The notes beneath the pieces were generated by a model that saw only the letters and a list, made by a program, of their open reading frames with translations, was not told the DNA's origin and did no database searches. A stretch of DNA of 64,000 bases from the NCBI RefSeq assembly GCF_008124875.1, contig NZ_VNIA01000007.1:1-64000 (forward strand), given 5' to 3'. Positions within the stretch are counted from its first letter, which is position 1. Every line of letters begins with the position of its first letter. The position numbers and the translations under genes are program-made. Positions 8,655 to 17,131 of the stretch are shown in pieces. This DNA is from Tenacibaculum adriaticum. GTDB lineage: Bacteria; Bacteroidota; Bacteroidia; Flavobacteriales; Flavobacteriaceae.

Positions 8655-10025
8655 TTATTTCAATGAATCTATATTGGCTTGTATAGACCATGCAAAATCT
8701 AACATCAATCTATTTTTAAATATTGAGTCTTTATAACTCAAATATCTATCTCCAATATAATCTGGAGAATCATAACCGTTTGAAGGTTTACCTTTAGTGT
8801 GTACAGCAGCTGCCATATGACAACTCATACAGTTTGAAGTAGCACCAAGGTTTGTTGCTATTTTTGTACCGCTATTTTCTACATAACTCATTTTTGTGTT
8901 GAACACATTAGTACCAAAACCAGATTCTAAATAAGGATTAAAGCCAACAACAATTTCACCTTCATTTTCACCACCAATATAAGGTTGTGCAGGAATAATC
9001 ATTGAGTAAGCAATATCCATGGCATAATGGCTTGCAACTTTTGATAATCCGATACCATTTTTAGAGGATGCGATATCATCTGAACTAGGAATAGATGGAG
9101 TTAAAGGCATAGGAGACCACCAAAATGTTTGCCAAACCCAGCGTTTAATTTCTTTTGTTCCTACATGCATACCTACCAATAAAGCTATATCACCAGCCTG
9201 AGCTTTTTGGTTGTCATTCTTAATAGTGTTTTCACTATTGTATGAATCAGCCAATGTTTGATCTATTTTAAAATGAATAAAGTCATTTAAAAAGTAAGTG
9301 TTATCTTCATTCTTATCATTACAGTTGTAATCTAATCTTCCATTTGGATTTGATTTGTTTTCTTTAGTGTTAACATGAATACAAGACTTCCATTCTTTTT
9401 CAGGGTAACCGCTATTTTTATATTCAGGCCCATGCCATGCAGCCATTGTATAAATACCATCCGTACTTAACTTATCTTGAGTCAAAACTTTGTATACAGG
9501 TTTTATAGTAATGGCTTCGTCAGGAAACTCTGGAACTTGACTATATTCTCCTTTTTGGAATTTTTTTAAAGTTGAAATGTAAAATATTTTATTGTCTACA
9601 GCATATTTCTCTGCTGCTTCATTATAAGCTACAATTTCAACAATGTCAGTATCGTCAAAATCAGTTTGTTTGATTTTAGCATGACTAAATTGATTAGGTT
9701 TTTTGAATTTTATTCCAGATACCATGTTTTTTTCTGGATGATTCATTTTTTCTAATATCTGCGCCGGACTTGACCATGTTTGATAACGTAATTTGCCATT
9801 TGCAACAGGTGTGGTTAAATGTTTCCATATATACCAACTATGTTTATACATGGCATTAAAATTATTGTTTGCTATCCACTTATTAATAGTTGTGGAATCT
9901 GAAGGGTATTGATAATTTTCTACAAGTGTTTCTTTTTTAGAGTAAACCTCTTTTTTATTCTCTTCATTACAAGAAACTACAATTAGAAAAGAAAATACCA
10001 AAGTTAAAAGTTTAATAGTTTTCAT
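8655..10025 (-). CDS. Lipoprotein with single c-type haem motif
   Basis: The 456-residue product has a lipoprotein signal (IVVSCNEE, lipobox Cys about 19) and one haem c attachment site CMSCH at residues 399-403, so it is likely an envelope-anchored cytochrome-like protein matured by the Ccm/ResBC system. The long N-terminal part is Trp-rich and has no motif I can name. A Met just after CMSCH (CMSCHM) or a more distal residue could be the second axial ligand. I recognise no family function; oxidoreductase or electron transfer is an inference from the haem motif alone. It is monocistronic, convergent with the serine-biosynthesis gene and divergent from kynU. Confidence 0.75.
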   Translation of the reverse strand: MKTIKLLTLVFSFLIVVSCNEENKKEVYSKKETLVENYQYPSDSTTINKWIANNNFNAMYKHSWYIWKHLTTPVANGKLRYQTWSSPAQILEKMNHPEKNMVSGIKFKKPNQFSHAKIKQTDFDDTDIVEIVAYNEAAEKYAVDNKIFYISTLKKFQKGEYSQVPEFPDEAITIKPVYKVLTQDKLSTDGIYTMAAWHGPEYKNSGYPEKEWKSCIHVNTKENKSNPNGRLDYNCNDKNEDNTYFLNDFIHFKIDQTLADSYNSENTIKNDNQKAQAGDIALLVGMHVGTKEIKRWVWQTFWWSPMPLTPSIPSSDDIASSKNGIGLSKVASHYAMDIAYSMIIPAQPYIGGENEGEIVVGFNPYLESGFGTNVFNTKMSYVENSGTKIATNLGATSNCMSCHMAAAVHTKGKPSNGYDSPDYIGDRYLSYKDSIFKNRLMLDFAWSIQANIDSLK

Positions 10026-10176
10026 AGGTAAATGATTTGATTTCAGTTATAAAATTAAATTTTAAATGAATGAAACTATCTTAAAAAGGTACAAACGATT
10101 TTAATTAAGGTATAAGAACACCAAAAGAAGTCATGAAAAGAAATAGGTAAGTTAGAAATAATTATGTTTAGTTTTT

Positions 10177-10184
10177 TATATTTG
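10177..10184 (+). promoter_or_regulatory. -7 promoter element of the kynurenine cluster
   Basis: TATATTTG matches TAnnTTTG exactly and lies 22 bp before the kynU ATG, predicting a leader of about 15-18 nt. A -33 TTG is not evident. Confidence 0.5.
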
Positions 10185-10206
10185 AAAACAATCATTTTTT
10201 TGTTTG

Positions 10207-11469
10207 ATGAACTACCAAAACACGTTAGCATACGCACAGCAATTAGATAAAGAAGATAAGCTTTCTTACTTACGCGATCAATTTCATATTCCAAAAGATA
10301 AAAACGGTAACAACTGGTTATATTTTACAGGAAACTCCCTCGGATTACAACCTAAACAAACCCAAAAATACATTCAGCAAGAGCTAGATGATTGGGCTCA
10401 CTACGGAGTAGAAGGCCATTTTGAAGCCAAAAATCCATGGTTGCCATATCATGAGTTTTTAACAGATAAAATGGCAAAAATAGTTGGTGCAAAACCTATT
10501 GAGGTGGTAGTGATGAATACGCTTACGACCAATTTGCATTTGTTGATGGTGTCTTTCTATCAGCCAACTAAAACTAAATATAAAATTGTTATTGAAAGTG
10601 ATGCATTTCCTTCGGATAGATATGCAGTTCAATCGCAATTAAAATTCCATGGTTTTGATGCGCAAGAAGGTTTGATTGAATGGAAGCCAAGAGCAGGAGA
10701 AGAACTACTTCGAATGGAAGATTTGGAGCAAATTCTGGATGAACAAGGAGACGAAATTGCGTTGTTGTTGATTGGTGGTGTGAATTATTATACAGGTCAG
10801 TTTTTAGATTTAAAAAGAATCGCAGAAATTGGTCATGCAAAAAATTGTTTTGTGGGTATCGATTTAGCACATGGAGCAGGTAATATAAATCCAGAGTTAC
10901 ACGATAGCGGAGTAGATTTTGCATGTTGGTGTACCTATAAATATTTGAATTCAGGTCCTGGTAGTTTGGCAGGATTATTTGTGCACGAAAAACATGCTCA
11001 TAATAAAGATTTACCTCGTTTTGCAGGTTGGTGGAATCATAATAAAGAAACACGCTTTAATATGCGTCAACCGTTTGATGTAATGCCTGGAGCAGAAGGT
11101 TGGCAGTTGAGTAACCCTCCAATTTTATCAATGGCTGCGATTAGAGCTTCGTTAGATATGTTTGATGAGGTTGGAATGGACGCTTTAAGAGAAAAATCAG
11201 AAAAACTAACAGGTTATTTTGAGTATTTGATCAATCAAATAGATACAGATAGAATTAAAGTTATTACACCTTCAAATCCAAAAGAAAGAGGTTGTCAGTT
11301 GTCTATTCAAGTAATTAATGCTGATAAAAGTTTACATCATCAACTAACCGAAAATAATGTAATTACTGATTGGCGAGAGCCAGACGTAATCCGTTGTGCA
11401 CCGGTACCAATGTATAATAGTTTTGAAGATGTATTTAAAATGGTAGAGATTTTAAAAGGATTATTGTAA
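10207..11469 (+). CDS. kynU: Kynureninase
   Basis: This 420-residue PLP enzyme cleaves kynurenine to anthranilate and alanine, or 3-hydroxykynurenine to 3-hydroxyanthranilate. Visible family signatures are the N-terminal YFTGNSLGLQP, the internal DLAHGAGN with its PLP-binding Asp, and CWCTYKYLNSGPGS carrying the Schiff-base Lys. Length fits the family. An upstream TTG at 10204 is in frame, but the ATG at 10207 is the natural start. It is the first gene of a plus-strand cluster reaching 18630 in which Kmo, HAAO and ACMSD follow, so its physiological substrate here is most likely 3-hydroxykynurenine. Confidence 0.96.
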   Translation: MNYQNTLAYAQQLDKEDKLSYLRDQFHIPKDKNGNNWLYFTGNSLGLQPKQTQKYIQQELDDWAHYGVEGHFEAKNPWLPYHEFLTDKMAKIVGAKPIEVVVMNTLTTNLHLLMVSFYQPTKTKYKIVIESDAFPSDRYAVQSQLKFHGFDAQEGLIEWKPRAGEELLRMEDLEQILDEQGDEIALLLIGGVNYYTGQFLDLKRIAEIGHAKNCFVGIDLAHGAGNINPELHDSGVDFACWCTYKYLNSGPGSLAGLFVHEKHAHNKDLPRFAGWWNHNKETRFNMRQPFDVMPGAEGWQLSNPPILSMAAIRASLDMFDEVGMDALREKSEKLTGYFEYLINQIDTDRIKVITPSNPKERGCQLSIQVINADKSLHHQLTENNVITDWREPDVIRCAPVPMYNSFEDVFKMVEILKGLL

Positions 11470-11475
11470 AATAAT

Positions 11476-11561
11476 CGTCATAACGAGGAGAGAAACAACG
11501 AAGTTATTTCATAAAAATAAAAGATTGCCACAGCAAATTACAATTTGCTTCGCAATGACAT
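11476..11561. repeat. REP-like palindromic intergenic element, copy 1
   Basis: The ends CGTCATAACGAGG and CGCAATGACA are imperfect inverted repeats, and the left half shares its core with the element at 13534-13611 (CGTCAT-ACGAG-AGAGAAAC-ACGAAGT). It fills the kynU-kmo gap. Confidence 0.7.
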
Positions 11562-11569
11562 AAAATAAA

Positions 11570-12982
11570 ATGAACAAACAAGATAATATACTAATTATAG
11601 GAGCTGGTTTATGTGGTTCTCTTTTGGCTTTGCGTTTAGCGCAAAGAGGTTACAAAGTAGAACTATACGAAAGCAGACCAGATTTAAGAACAACCGATAT
11701 TTCTGCAGGACGTTCTATCAATTTAGCATTGTCCGACCGCGGTTTTAAAGCCCTCCGTTTGGCTGGAGTAGAGGATAAGGCAAGAGAGATTTGTATTCCG
11801 ATGTATGGTCGATTAATTCACGATACAAAAGGAAATACATTTTCATCTAATTATTCAGGTAGAGAAGGAGAATATATCAATTCCATTTCTCGTGGTGATT
11901 TAAACGGAATTTTATTAACCGAAGCCGAAAAACACGAAAATGTAAACATTCATTTTAATAAAAAATGTAAATCCGTAGATATCGAAAATACCGTAGCGCA
12001 TTTTAAATGTTACGAAACAAAAAAAGAGTTTTCTATTGATGCAGATGTTATTTTTGGTACAGATGGAGCAGGTTCTGCGTTGCGTAAGAGCTACTATTTA
12101 GAAAAGAAATTTTTGTTTAGTTATTCACAAAACTATTTAACTCACGGTTATAAAGAATTAGAAATTCCAGCGGATAAACTAGGTAAACACCAAATCAGTA
12201 AAGATCATTTGCATATTTGGCCTCGTGGTGAATACATGTTAATCGCGTTACCAAATTTAGATGGAAGCTTTACCGTAACCCTATTTTTAAGTTATGACGA
12301 AGGAGAATACAACTTCAACAATTTAATTTCCGAAGAAAAAATAACTGAGTTTTTCGAGAAAGAATTTCCAGATGCATTGGCATTAATTCCGAGTATAAAA
12401 GATGAGTTTTTTAACAACCCAACAGGAGCGTTAGGAACTGTAAAATGTTCGCCCTGGCATTATCAAAATAAAACTTTGCTAATGGGAGATGCTGCTCATG
12501 CGATTGTTCCGTTTTACGGACAAGGAATGAACGCTTCTTTTGAAGATGTAACCGTATTTGACGCTATTTTAGATAAATACGAAGGCGATTGGCAAACTGT
12601 TTTTAAAGCGTATGAAAAAGCTAGAAAACAAGACACAGATGCCATTGCCGATTTAGCGATTGATAATTATTACGAAATGCGCGATCATGTGGCAAATCCA
12701 TTGTTCAAACAAAAAAGAAAAATTGAAATGGATTTAGAAAAAACGTTCCCAGCTGAGTATTTTTCAAAATATTCTATGGTTACGTTTAATGAAGAAATTC
12801 CGTATGCACAGGCAATGAAAAAAGGACGAGCGCAAGACAAAGCGTTGTTGAATTTAATCGCAGATGATGAGGTGTCAACTTCGTTGGAGATGACCAAAGA
12901 TGAATTAAAAATCATCTTACAAAAAGTGCAAGAAGAAACAAACGAAATTTTAGAAGAAGATAAAATAGCAGGGTTGAAGTAA
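11570..12982 (+). CDS. kmo: Kynurenine 3-monooxygenase
   Basis: This 470-residue FAD- and NADPH-dependent hydroxylase converts L-kynurenine to 3-hydroxykynurenine. The N-terminal Rossmann motif GAGLCGSLLA with the acidic end of strand 2 (ELYE) binds FAD, RSINLALSDRG is a Kmo hallmark, and GDAAHAIVPFYGQGMN is the FAD ribityl motif (GD) plus Kmo signature. The C-terminal region is hydrophilic enough for a soluble enzyme. It follows kynU after a 100-bp gap occupied by a palindromic repeat and presumably belongs to the same pathway unit. Confidence 0.96.
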   Translation: MNKQDNILIIGAGLCGSLLALRLAQRGYKVELYESRPDLRTTDISAGRSINLALSDRGFKALRLAGVEDKAREICIPMYGRLIHDTKGNTFSSNYSGREGEYINSISRGDLNGILLTEAEKHENVNIHFNKKCKSVDIENTVAHFKCYETKKEFSIDADVIFGTDGAGSALRKSYYLEKKFLFSYSQNYLTHGYKELEIPADKLGKHQISKDHLHIWPRGEYMLIALPNLDGSFTVTLFLSYDEGEYNFNNLISEEKITEFFEKEFPDALALIPSIKDEFFNNPTGALGTVKCSPWHYQNKTLLMGDAAHAIVPFYGQGMNASFEDVTVFDAILDKYEGDWQTVFKAYEKARKQDTDAIADLAIDNYYEMRDHVANPLFKQKRKIEMDLEKTFPAEYFSKYSMVTFNEEIPYAQAMKKGRAQDKALLNLIADDEVSTSLEMTKDELKIILQKVQEETNEILEEDKIAGLK

Positions 12983-13009
12983 TTTCAATCACTAACGCAA
13001 AAAAAGAAA

Positions 13010-13528
13010 ATGACAACTTATATAGTTTTATTAAGAGGAATCAACGTATCGGGAAAAAACAAACTCCCCATGGCGGAGTTACGCCAACTTTTAAAAGATG
13101 CGGGTTTTAAAAATGTGCAAACGTATATTCAAAGCGGAAATATAGTGATACAATCTCAAATAGGTAAGGAAGAAGTTGTACACAATGTATGTAAGGTTAT
13201 AAAAGATAGGTACGGATATGAAGTTCCGGTTTTAGTAAAAACTATTCAAGAATGGAAAAATGCAATTGGTAACAATCCGTTTACAACAGTTGATGAGAAG
13301 CAACAGTATTTTACGTTTTTAAGTCAAAAGCCTTCACAAGTAACTATTGAAATTGATGCCAAAGAGGATGAGTTTAAATTGATCGATGAAGTAGTATATG
13401 TAAATGCTGTAGGAGGATATGGCACAACAAAACTAAATAACAATTTTTTTGAAAATAAATTAAAAGTCAATGCAACCACACGTAACTTAAAAACTACGTT
13501 AAAGTTGCTGGAGTTAGCAACAAAATAA
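13010..13528 (+). CDS. DUF1697 family protein
   Basis: The 172-residue product opens with TYIVLLRGINVSGKNKLPM and continues with NVQTYIQSGNIV, the signature of DUF1697, a widespread family of small soluble proteins without known function. No catalytic motif can be named. It sits 27 bp after kmo inside the kynurenine cluster, which may be a chance insertion, since the family is not known to belong to this pathway. Confidence 0.88.
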   Translation: MTTYIVLLRGINVSGKNKLPMAELRQLLKDAGFKNVQTYIQSGNIVIQSQIGKEEVVHNVCKVIKDRYGYEVPVLVKTIQEWKNAIGNNPFTTVDEKQQYFTFLSQKPSQVTIEIDAKEDEFKLIDEVVYVNAVGGYGTTKLNNNFFENKLKVNATTRNLKTTLKLLELATK

Positions 13529-13533
13529 TTAAC

Positions 13534-13611
13534 CGTCATTACGAGAAGAGAAACGACGAAGTAATCTCTTAAAAAGATTGCTTCAACTTTTATAGAGTTT
13601 CGCAATGGCAT
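13534..13611. repeat. REP-like palindromic intergenic element, copy 2
   Basis: The ends CGTCATTACGAG and CGCAATGGCA form an imperfect inverted repeat and the left half closely matches copy 1 at 11476-11561. It fills the gap between the DUF1697 gene and the RidA gene. Confidence 0.7.
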
Positions 13612-13621
13612 ATATAAAATT

Positions 13622-14026
13622 ATGGAAAAAATAGTAACACCAAGAGGCGCATATCCACATGTAAAAGTGGTGGGTGATTTTATTTTTGTTTCAGGAACCA
13701 GTTCTCGTAGACCAGACAATACCATTGCTGGTGTAGAATTGATCGATGAAATGAATACCAAAAAGTTAGATGCTGAGGTACAAACACGAGAAGTTTTAAA
13801 AAATATTGATAAAAATTTACAAAAAGTAGGAGCTAGTTTAAAAGACGTGGTAGATGTCACTACGTTTTTGGTAAACATGAATGATTTTGCAGGCTACAAC
13901 AAAGCCTATGCAGAGTTTTTTGATAAAGAAACCGGACCAACACGTACTACAGTTGCGGTTCATCAATTACCACACCCAGATTTGGTGGTGGAGATTAAAG
14001 TAACTGCCTACAAAAAACAAGAATAG
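13622..14026 (+). CDS. RidA/YjgF-family deaminase, probable 2-aminomuconate deaminase
   Basis: This 134-residue protein is a member of the RidA (YjgF/YER057c/UK114) family, which forms trimers and hydrolyses imines or enamines. Features are the N-terminal [18 protein letters not shown], a GxxxR-type segment GPTRTTVAV supplying the carboxylate-binding Arg, and a C-terminal VEIKVTAYK. In the kynurenine cluster, next to a semialdehyde dehydrogenase and downstream of Kmo, the best-fitting role is 2-aminomuconate deaminase (as NbaF/AmnD of pseudomonads), releasing ammonia from 2-aminomuconate. The specific substrate is inferred from context; the family call is secure. Confidence 0.85.
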   Translation: MEKIVTPRGAYPHVKVVGDFIFVSGTSSRRPDNTIAGVELIDEMNTKKLDAEVQTREVLKNIDKNLQKVGASLKDVVDVTTFLVNMNDFAGYNKAYAEFFDKETGPTRTTVAVHQLPHPDLVVEIKVTAYKKQE

Positions 14027-14083
14027 AGAAACAAGATTCAAGAGACAAGACAAAGAGGTCTTGATTCTTTGTTCTTGGTTCTA
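14024..14083. repeat. Imperfect inverted repeat between RidA and ALDH genes
   Basis: The sequence just after the RidA stop (AGAAACAAGATTCAAGA) is imperfectly complementary to the following GTCTTGATTCTTTGTTCTTG. It is another short palindromic intergenic insert in this cluster, unrelated in sequence to the CGTCAT-type elements. Confidence 0.5.
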
Positions 14084-14098
14084 ACATCTATAAATGAA

Positions 14099-15541
14099 AT
14101 GAACATCAAAAACTACATAAACGGCAAATTTGTAAATCCAATTCAAAATCAGTGGATTGATAATTACAATCCATCAGTTGGTGAAGTATATGGTCAAATT
14201 CCTAATTCAACCCAAGAAGACGTAGAAAAAGCGTATCAATCGGCTAAAGAAGCTTTTCCTGCTTGGTCAAATACAACATTAGCAGAAAGAAGTAAAATTC
14301 TTTCTAATATAGCTCGTTTAATCGAACAGAAATTAGCTATTTTAGCTGAAGCAGAAGCTAAAGATAATGGAAAACCTTTAAGTTTAGCCAAAGCAATTGA
14401 TATTCCGAGAGCGTCGTCAAACTTTCAGTTTTTTGCAGATGCCATTACGCAGTTTTCATCAGAGGCTCATGAAAGTGTTGGTTTAGGCGCGATGAATTTT
14501 ACTTTGCGTCAACCTATTGGTGTGGTTGGTTGTATCTCTCCATGGAATTTACCTTTGTACTTATTCACTTGGAAAATCGCTCCAGCAATTGCTGCCGGTA
14601 ATTGTGTGGTAGCAAAACCTAGTGAAGTTACGCCAATGACAGCGTATTTATTGGGTGAAATTTGTAACGAGGCTGGCCTCCCTAAAGGTGTTTTAAACAT
14701 TGTTCACGGATTAGGAACTACCACAGGACAAGCTATTGTAGAGCATCCCAATATCAAAGCAATTTCATTTACAGGAGGAACTAAAACAGGAGCGCACATT
14801 GCACGTGTGGCTGCGCCAATGTTTAAAAAGTTGTCGTTGGAATTAGGGGGAAAGAATCCGAATATCATTTTTGCCGATTGTAATTATGAAGATATGTTGG
14901 CAACAACGGTTCGTTCTTCGTTTGCAAATCAAGGTCAGATATGTTTATGCGGAAGCAGAATTTTTGTTGAACAATCTATCTACGAGAAATTCAAAAAAGA
15001 TTTTGTTCAAAAAGTATCAGAATTAAAAATCGGAAATCCGTTTGAAGTTGATACAAATATAGGTGCTTTGGTATCTAAACAACATTTAGAGAAAGTAAAA
15101 TCATACATTGATATTGTAGAACAAGAAGGAGGAAAAATATTACAAGGAGGTAATAAAGTTGAGGTTAAAGGTTCAGAAAAAGGATATTATTTACAACCAA
15201 CTGTTATAGAGGTAAAAAGTAATCAGTGTAAATTAAATCAAGAAGAAATATTTGGACCGGTAGTAACCATTATGCCTTTTACTTCGGAAGAAGAAGTATT
15301 GGCAATGGCGAATGATGTTACCTACGGATTGTCCTCAACATTATGGACGAATAATTTACAACGAACCATGCGAATGAGTAAAAATTTGCATACCGGAATT
15401 GTTTGGGTAAACACATGGTTGTTACGTGATTTAAGAACGCCGTTTGGAGGACAAAAAGCAAGTGGAGTAGGACGTGAAGGTGGTTTTGAAGCTTTACGTT
15501 TTTTTACCGAACCCAAAAACGTTTGTATAAAATATGAATAA
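14099..15541 (+). CDS. Aldehyde dehydrogenase, probable 2-aminomuconate semialdehyde dehydrogenase
   Basis: This 480-residue NAD(P)-dependent aldehyde dehydrogenase has the catalytic Glu motif LELGGKNPNI, the nucleophile Cys in NQGQICLCGSR, the NAD-binding FTGGTKTG, and EEIFGPVVT near the C-terminus. The close match to hydroxymuconic/aminomuconic semialdehyde dehydrogenases (SRIFVEQSIYEKF, WVNTWLLRDLRTPFGG) and the neighbouring ACMSD and deaminase genes indicate oxidation of 2-aminomuconate 6-semialdehyde to 2-aminomuconate. The ATG at 14099 was chosen over an upstream in-frame TTG at 14069, because NIKNYINGKFV is the normal N-terminus of the family. It overlaps the next gene by 8 bp. Confidence 0.9.
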   Translation: MNIKNYINGKFVNPIQNQWIDNYNPSVGEVYGQIPNSTQEDVEKAYQSAKEAFPAWSNTTLAERSKILSNIARLIEQKLAILAEAEAKDNGKPLSLAKAIDIPRASSNFQFFADAITQFSSEAHESVGLGAMNFTLRQPIGVVGCISPWNLPLYLFTWKIAPAIAAGNCVVAKPSEVTPMTAYLLGEICNEAGLPKGVLNIVHGLGTTTGQAIVEHPNIKAISFTGGTKTGAHIARVAAPMFKKLSLELGGKNPNIIFADCNYEDMLATTVRSSFANQGQICLCGSRIFVEQSIYEKFKKDFVQKVSELKIGNPFEVDTNIGALVSKQHLEKVKSYIDIVEQEGGKILQGGNKVEVKGSEKGYYLQPTVIEVKSNQCKLNQEEIFGPVVTIMPFTSEEEVLAMANDVTYGLSSTLWTNNLQRTMRMSKNLHTGIVWVNTWLLRDLRTPFGGQKASGVGREGGFEALRFFTEPKNVCIKYE

Positions 15542-15752
15542 AGAAATCCGGGAAAAAATAATCAGGATTTGTGATGAGAAGATAGAAAAGAAAGGAGAGA
15601 ATGTCGGACTTTCGTTCTATGCTTTCTTCAAGAATAAAAATGATAATCCTGATCTGTTAATGGAAGTTGCCGAATGGTGGATTAAAACGCATCAATTAGA
15701 TCACTTTGAAAAAGCAGTTAAGATTAAAAAGATGGTTGAAACCAATACATAA
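15534..15752 (+). CDS. Small DUF6500-like protein
   Basis: This 72-residue acidic/basic soluble protein (IREKIIRICDEKIEKKGENVGLSFYAFF, then EWWIKTHQLDHFEKA) resembles DUF6500, a short uncharacterised family. It overlaps the aldehyde dehydrogenase by 8 bp and ends 2 bp before the SDR gene, so it is translationally coupled and very likely expressed with the kynurenine cluster. No function can be assigned; it is predicted to be mostly helical. Confidence 0.75.
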   Translation: MNKEIREKIIRICDEKIEKKGENVGLSFYAFFKNKNDNPDLLMEVAEWWIKTHQLDHFEKAVKIKKMVETNT

Positions 15753-15754
15753 AT

Positions 15755-16552
15755 ATGGATTTACAATTACAAAATAAAAACGCATTAGTGTGCGGAAGCA
15801 CACAAGGAATAGGTAAAGCAACAGCAATTGCATTGGCAAAAGAAGGTGTAAATGTAACCTTGGTTGCCCGTAATGAAGAAAAGTTACAATCTGTTTTAGC
15901 AGAAGTAAGAGAAGCTTGTCAGTTCGAGCGCAGTAGAGAACAATGTCATGGGTATTTGGTGGCAGATTTTACCAATCCAACAGCACTAAAAGAGGTTTTA
16001 GAAAAGCATGGAACAAAGTTTCATATTTTAATTAACAATACAGGAGGTCCAGCAGGAGGTCCTGCTTTCAATGCAACTTTAGATGAGTTTGAGCGTGCTT
16101 TTACCATGCATTTAAAATGTAATCATGTATTAGTGCAAGCGGTTGTTCCGTTTATGAAAGAAGAAAACTATGGTAGAATTATCAATATTATTTCTACTTC
16201 TGTAAAACAACCTTTAGACGGATTAGGAGTATCAAATACTATCCGTGGTGCTGTGGCAAATTGGAGCAAAACATTAGCTAACGAGTTGGGAGAATTTGGT
16301 ATTACAGTAAACAATGTTTTACCAGGAGCTACGGCTACAGAACGTTTAAATGAAATCATTAATAATAAAGCTACAAAAACAGGAAAGTCTGCTGAAGAAG
16401 TAGAACAAGCAATGAAAAATGTTATTCCTGCTAAACGATTTGCGCAACCTGAAGAAACTGCTAGTGCAGTTACTTTTTTAGTAAGTGAACGCGCAAGTTA
16501 TATCAACGGAATTAACTTACCTGTTGATGGAGGTAGAACAAAATCTTTGTAA
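15755..16552 (+). CDS. SDR-family oxidoreductase carrying an in-frame repeat insertion
   Basis: This 265-residue short-chain dehydrogenase has the cofactor loop GSTQGIGKA (TGxxxGxG type), NNTGGPAGGP in place of the usual NNAG segment, and the C-terminal ASYINGINLPVDGG. The catalytic Ser lies in IISTSVKQPLDGLGVS, but the classical YxxxK is not clear (TIRGAVANWSK offers Lys without the Tyr four residues earlier), so the enzyme belongs to an atypical subgroup. Residues about 53-65 (EACQFERSREQCH) are encoded by a dispersed-repeat-like sequence at 15917-15948 and make the protein about 13 residues longer than expected. Its reaction in the kynurenine cluster is unknown. Confidence 0.88.
   Translation: MDLQLQNKNALVCGSTQGIGKATAIALAKEGVNVTLVARNEEKLQSVLAEVREACQFERSREQCHGYLVADFTNPTALKEVLEKHGTKFHILINNTGGPAGGPAFNATLDEFERAFTMHLKCNHVLVQAVVPFMKEENYGRIINIISTSVKQPLDGLGVSNTIRGAVANWSKTLANELGEFGITVNNVLPGATATERLNEIINNKATKTGKSAEEVEQAMKNVIPAKRFAQPEETASAVTFLVSERASYINGINLPVDGGRTKSL
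15917..15948. repeat. Dispersed-repeat-like segment inside the SDR coding sequence
   Basis: The segment contains GTCAGTTCGAGCGCAGTAGA followed by GAACAATGTCA, which resembles an intergenic repeat I recall from many Flavobacteria. Here it lies in frame within a gene, encoding part of a surface loop between beta-strands 2 and 3 of the Rossmann fold. Confidence 0.6.
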
Positions 16553-16582
16553 CTTTATAACAACATTAAAAACACAGCTATC

Positions 16583-17131
16583 ATGAGTAAATTAGTACAA
16601 CCTTTAAACTTTAAGAAGTGGATTGATGATAATCGTCATTTACTAAAACCACCGGTAGGAAACAAATGTGTTTGGGATAACGGTGAGTATATTGTGATGG
16701 TTGTTGGTGGGCCGAATAGTAGAAAGGATTATCACTATAATGAAACTCCAGAATTTTTCTATCAATTAGAAGGAGATATGGTGTTGAAAATCATTGATGA
16801 TGAAGGAAAAATGGTTGATGTAGCAATTAATGAAGGAGATATTTATTTATTACCTGCGGGAGTACCACATTCACCTCAAAGAAAAGCAAATACTGTTGGT
16901 TTGGTCATAGAATATCCACGTTCTGAAGGAATGATGGATGCATTAGAATGGTATTGTGAAAACTGTGGAAATCAATTGTATAGAGAAGAATTTGCTTTGA
17001 AGAATATTGAAACAGATATGCCAATTATCTTCGATAAATATTATTCAGATAAGAAAAAATGTACTTGTTCTAAATGTGGAACAGTAATGCAAGCACCGAA
17101 AAAAATAAATTCTGCAGATTATAATGAATAA
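16583..17131 (+). CDS. nbaC: 3-hydroxyanthranilate 3,4-dioxygenase
   Basis: This 182-residue cupin-fold extradiol dioxygenase opens the ring of 3-hydroxyanthranilate to give 2-amino-3-carboxymuconate semialdehyde. Conserved residues include VVGGPNSRKDYHYNETPEFFYQ, with the iron ligands His and Glu, and LLPAGVPHSPQR with the third ligand His. A C-terminal rubredoxin-like iron site (CENCG and CSKCG) is typical of the bacterial and fungal enzymes and is not catalytic. It overlaps the next gene by 8 bp, indicating translational coupling. Its product is the substrate of the decarboxylase at 17548. Confidence 0.96.
   Translation: MSKLVQPLNFKKWIDDNRHLLKPPVGNKCVWDNGEYIVMVVGGPNSRKDYHYNETPEFFYQLEGDMVLKIIDDEGKMVDVAINEGDIYLLPAGVPHSPQRKANTVGLVIEYPRSEGMMDALEWYCENCGNQLYREEFALKNIETDMPIIFDKYYSDKKKCTCSKCGTVMQAPKKINSADYNE

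Noticed and set aside
10589..11053. 154-codon minus-strand frame inside kynU
   Set aside because: It is fully covered by the kynU coding sequence, which has conserved PLP motifs; no homology pattern is seen on the minus strand.
13324..13878. 184-codon minus-strand frame across DUF1697 and RidA genes
   Set aside because: It crosses an intergenic palindromic repeat and both genes in antisense; the sense proteins match known families.
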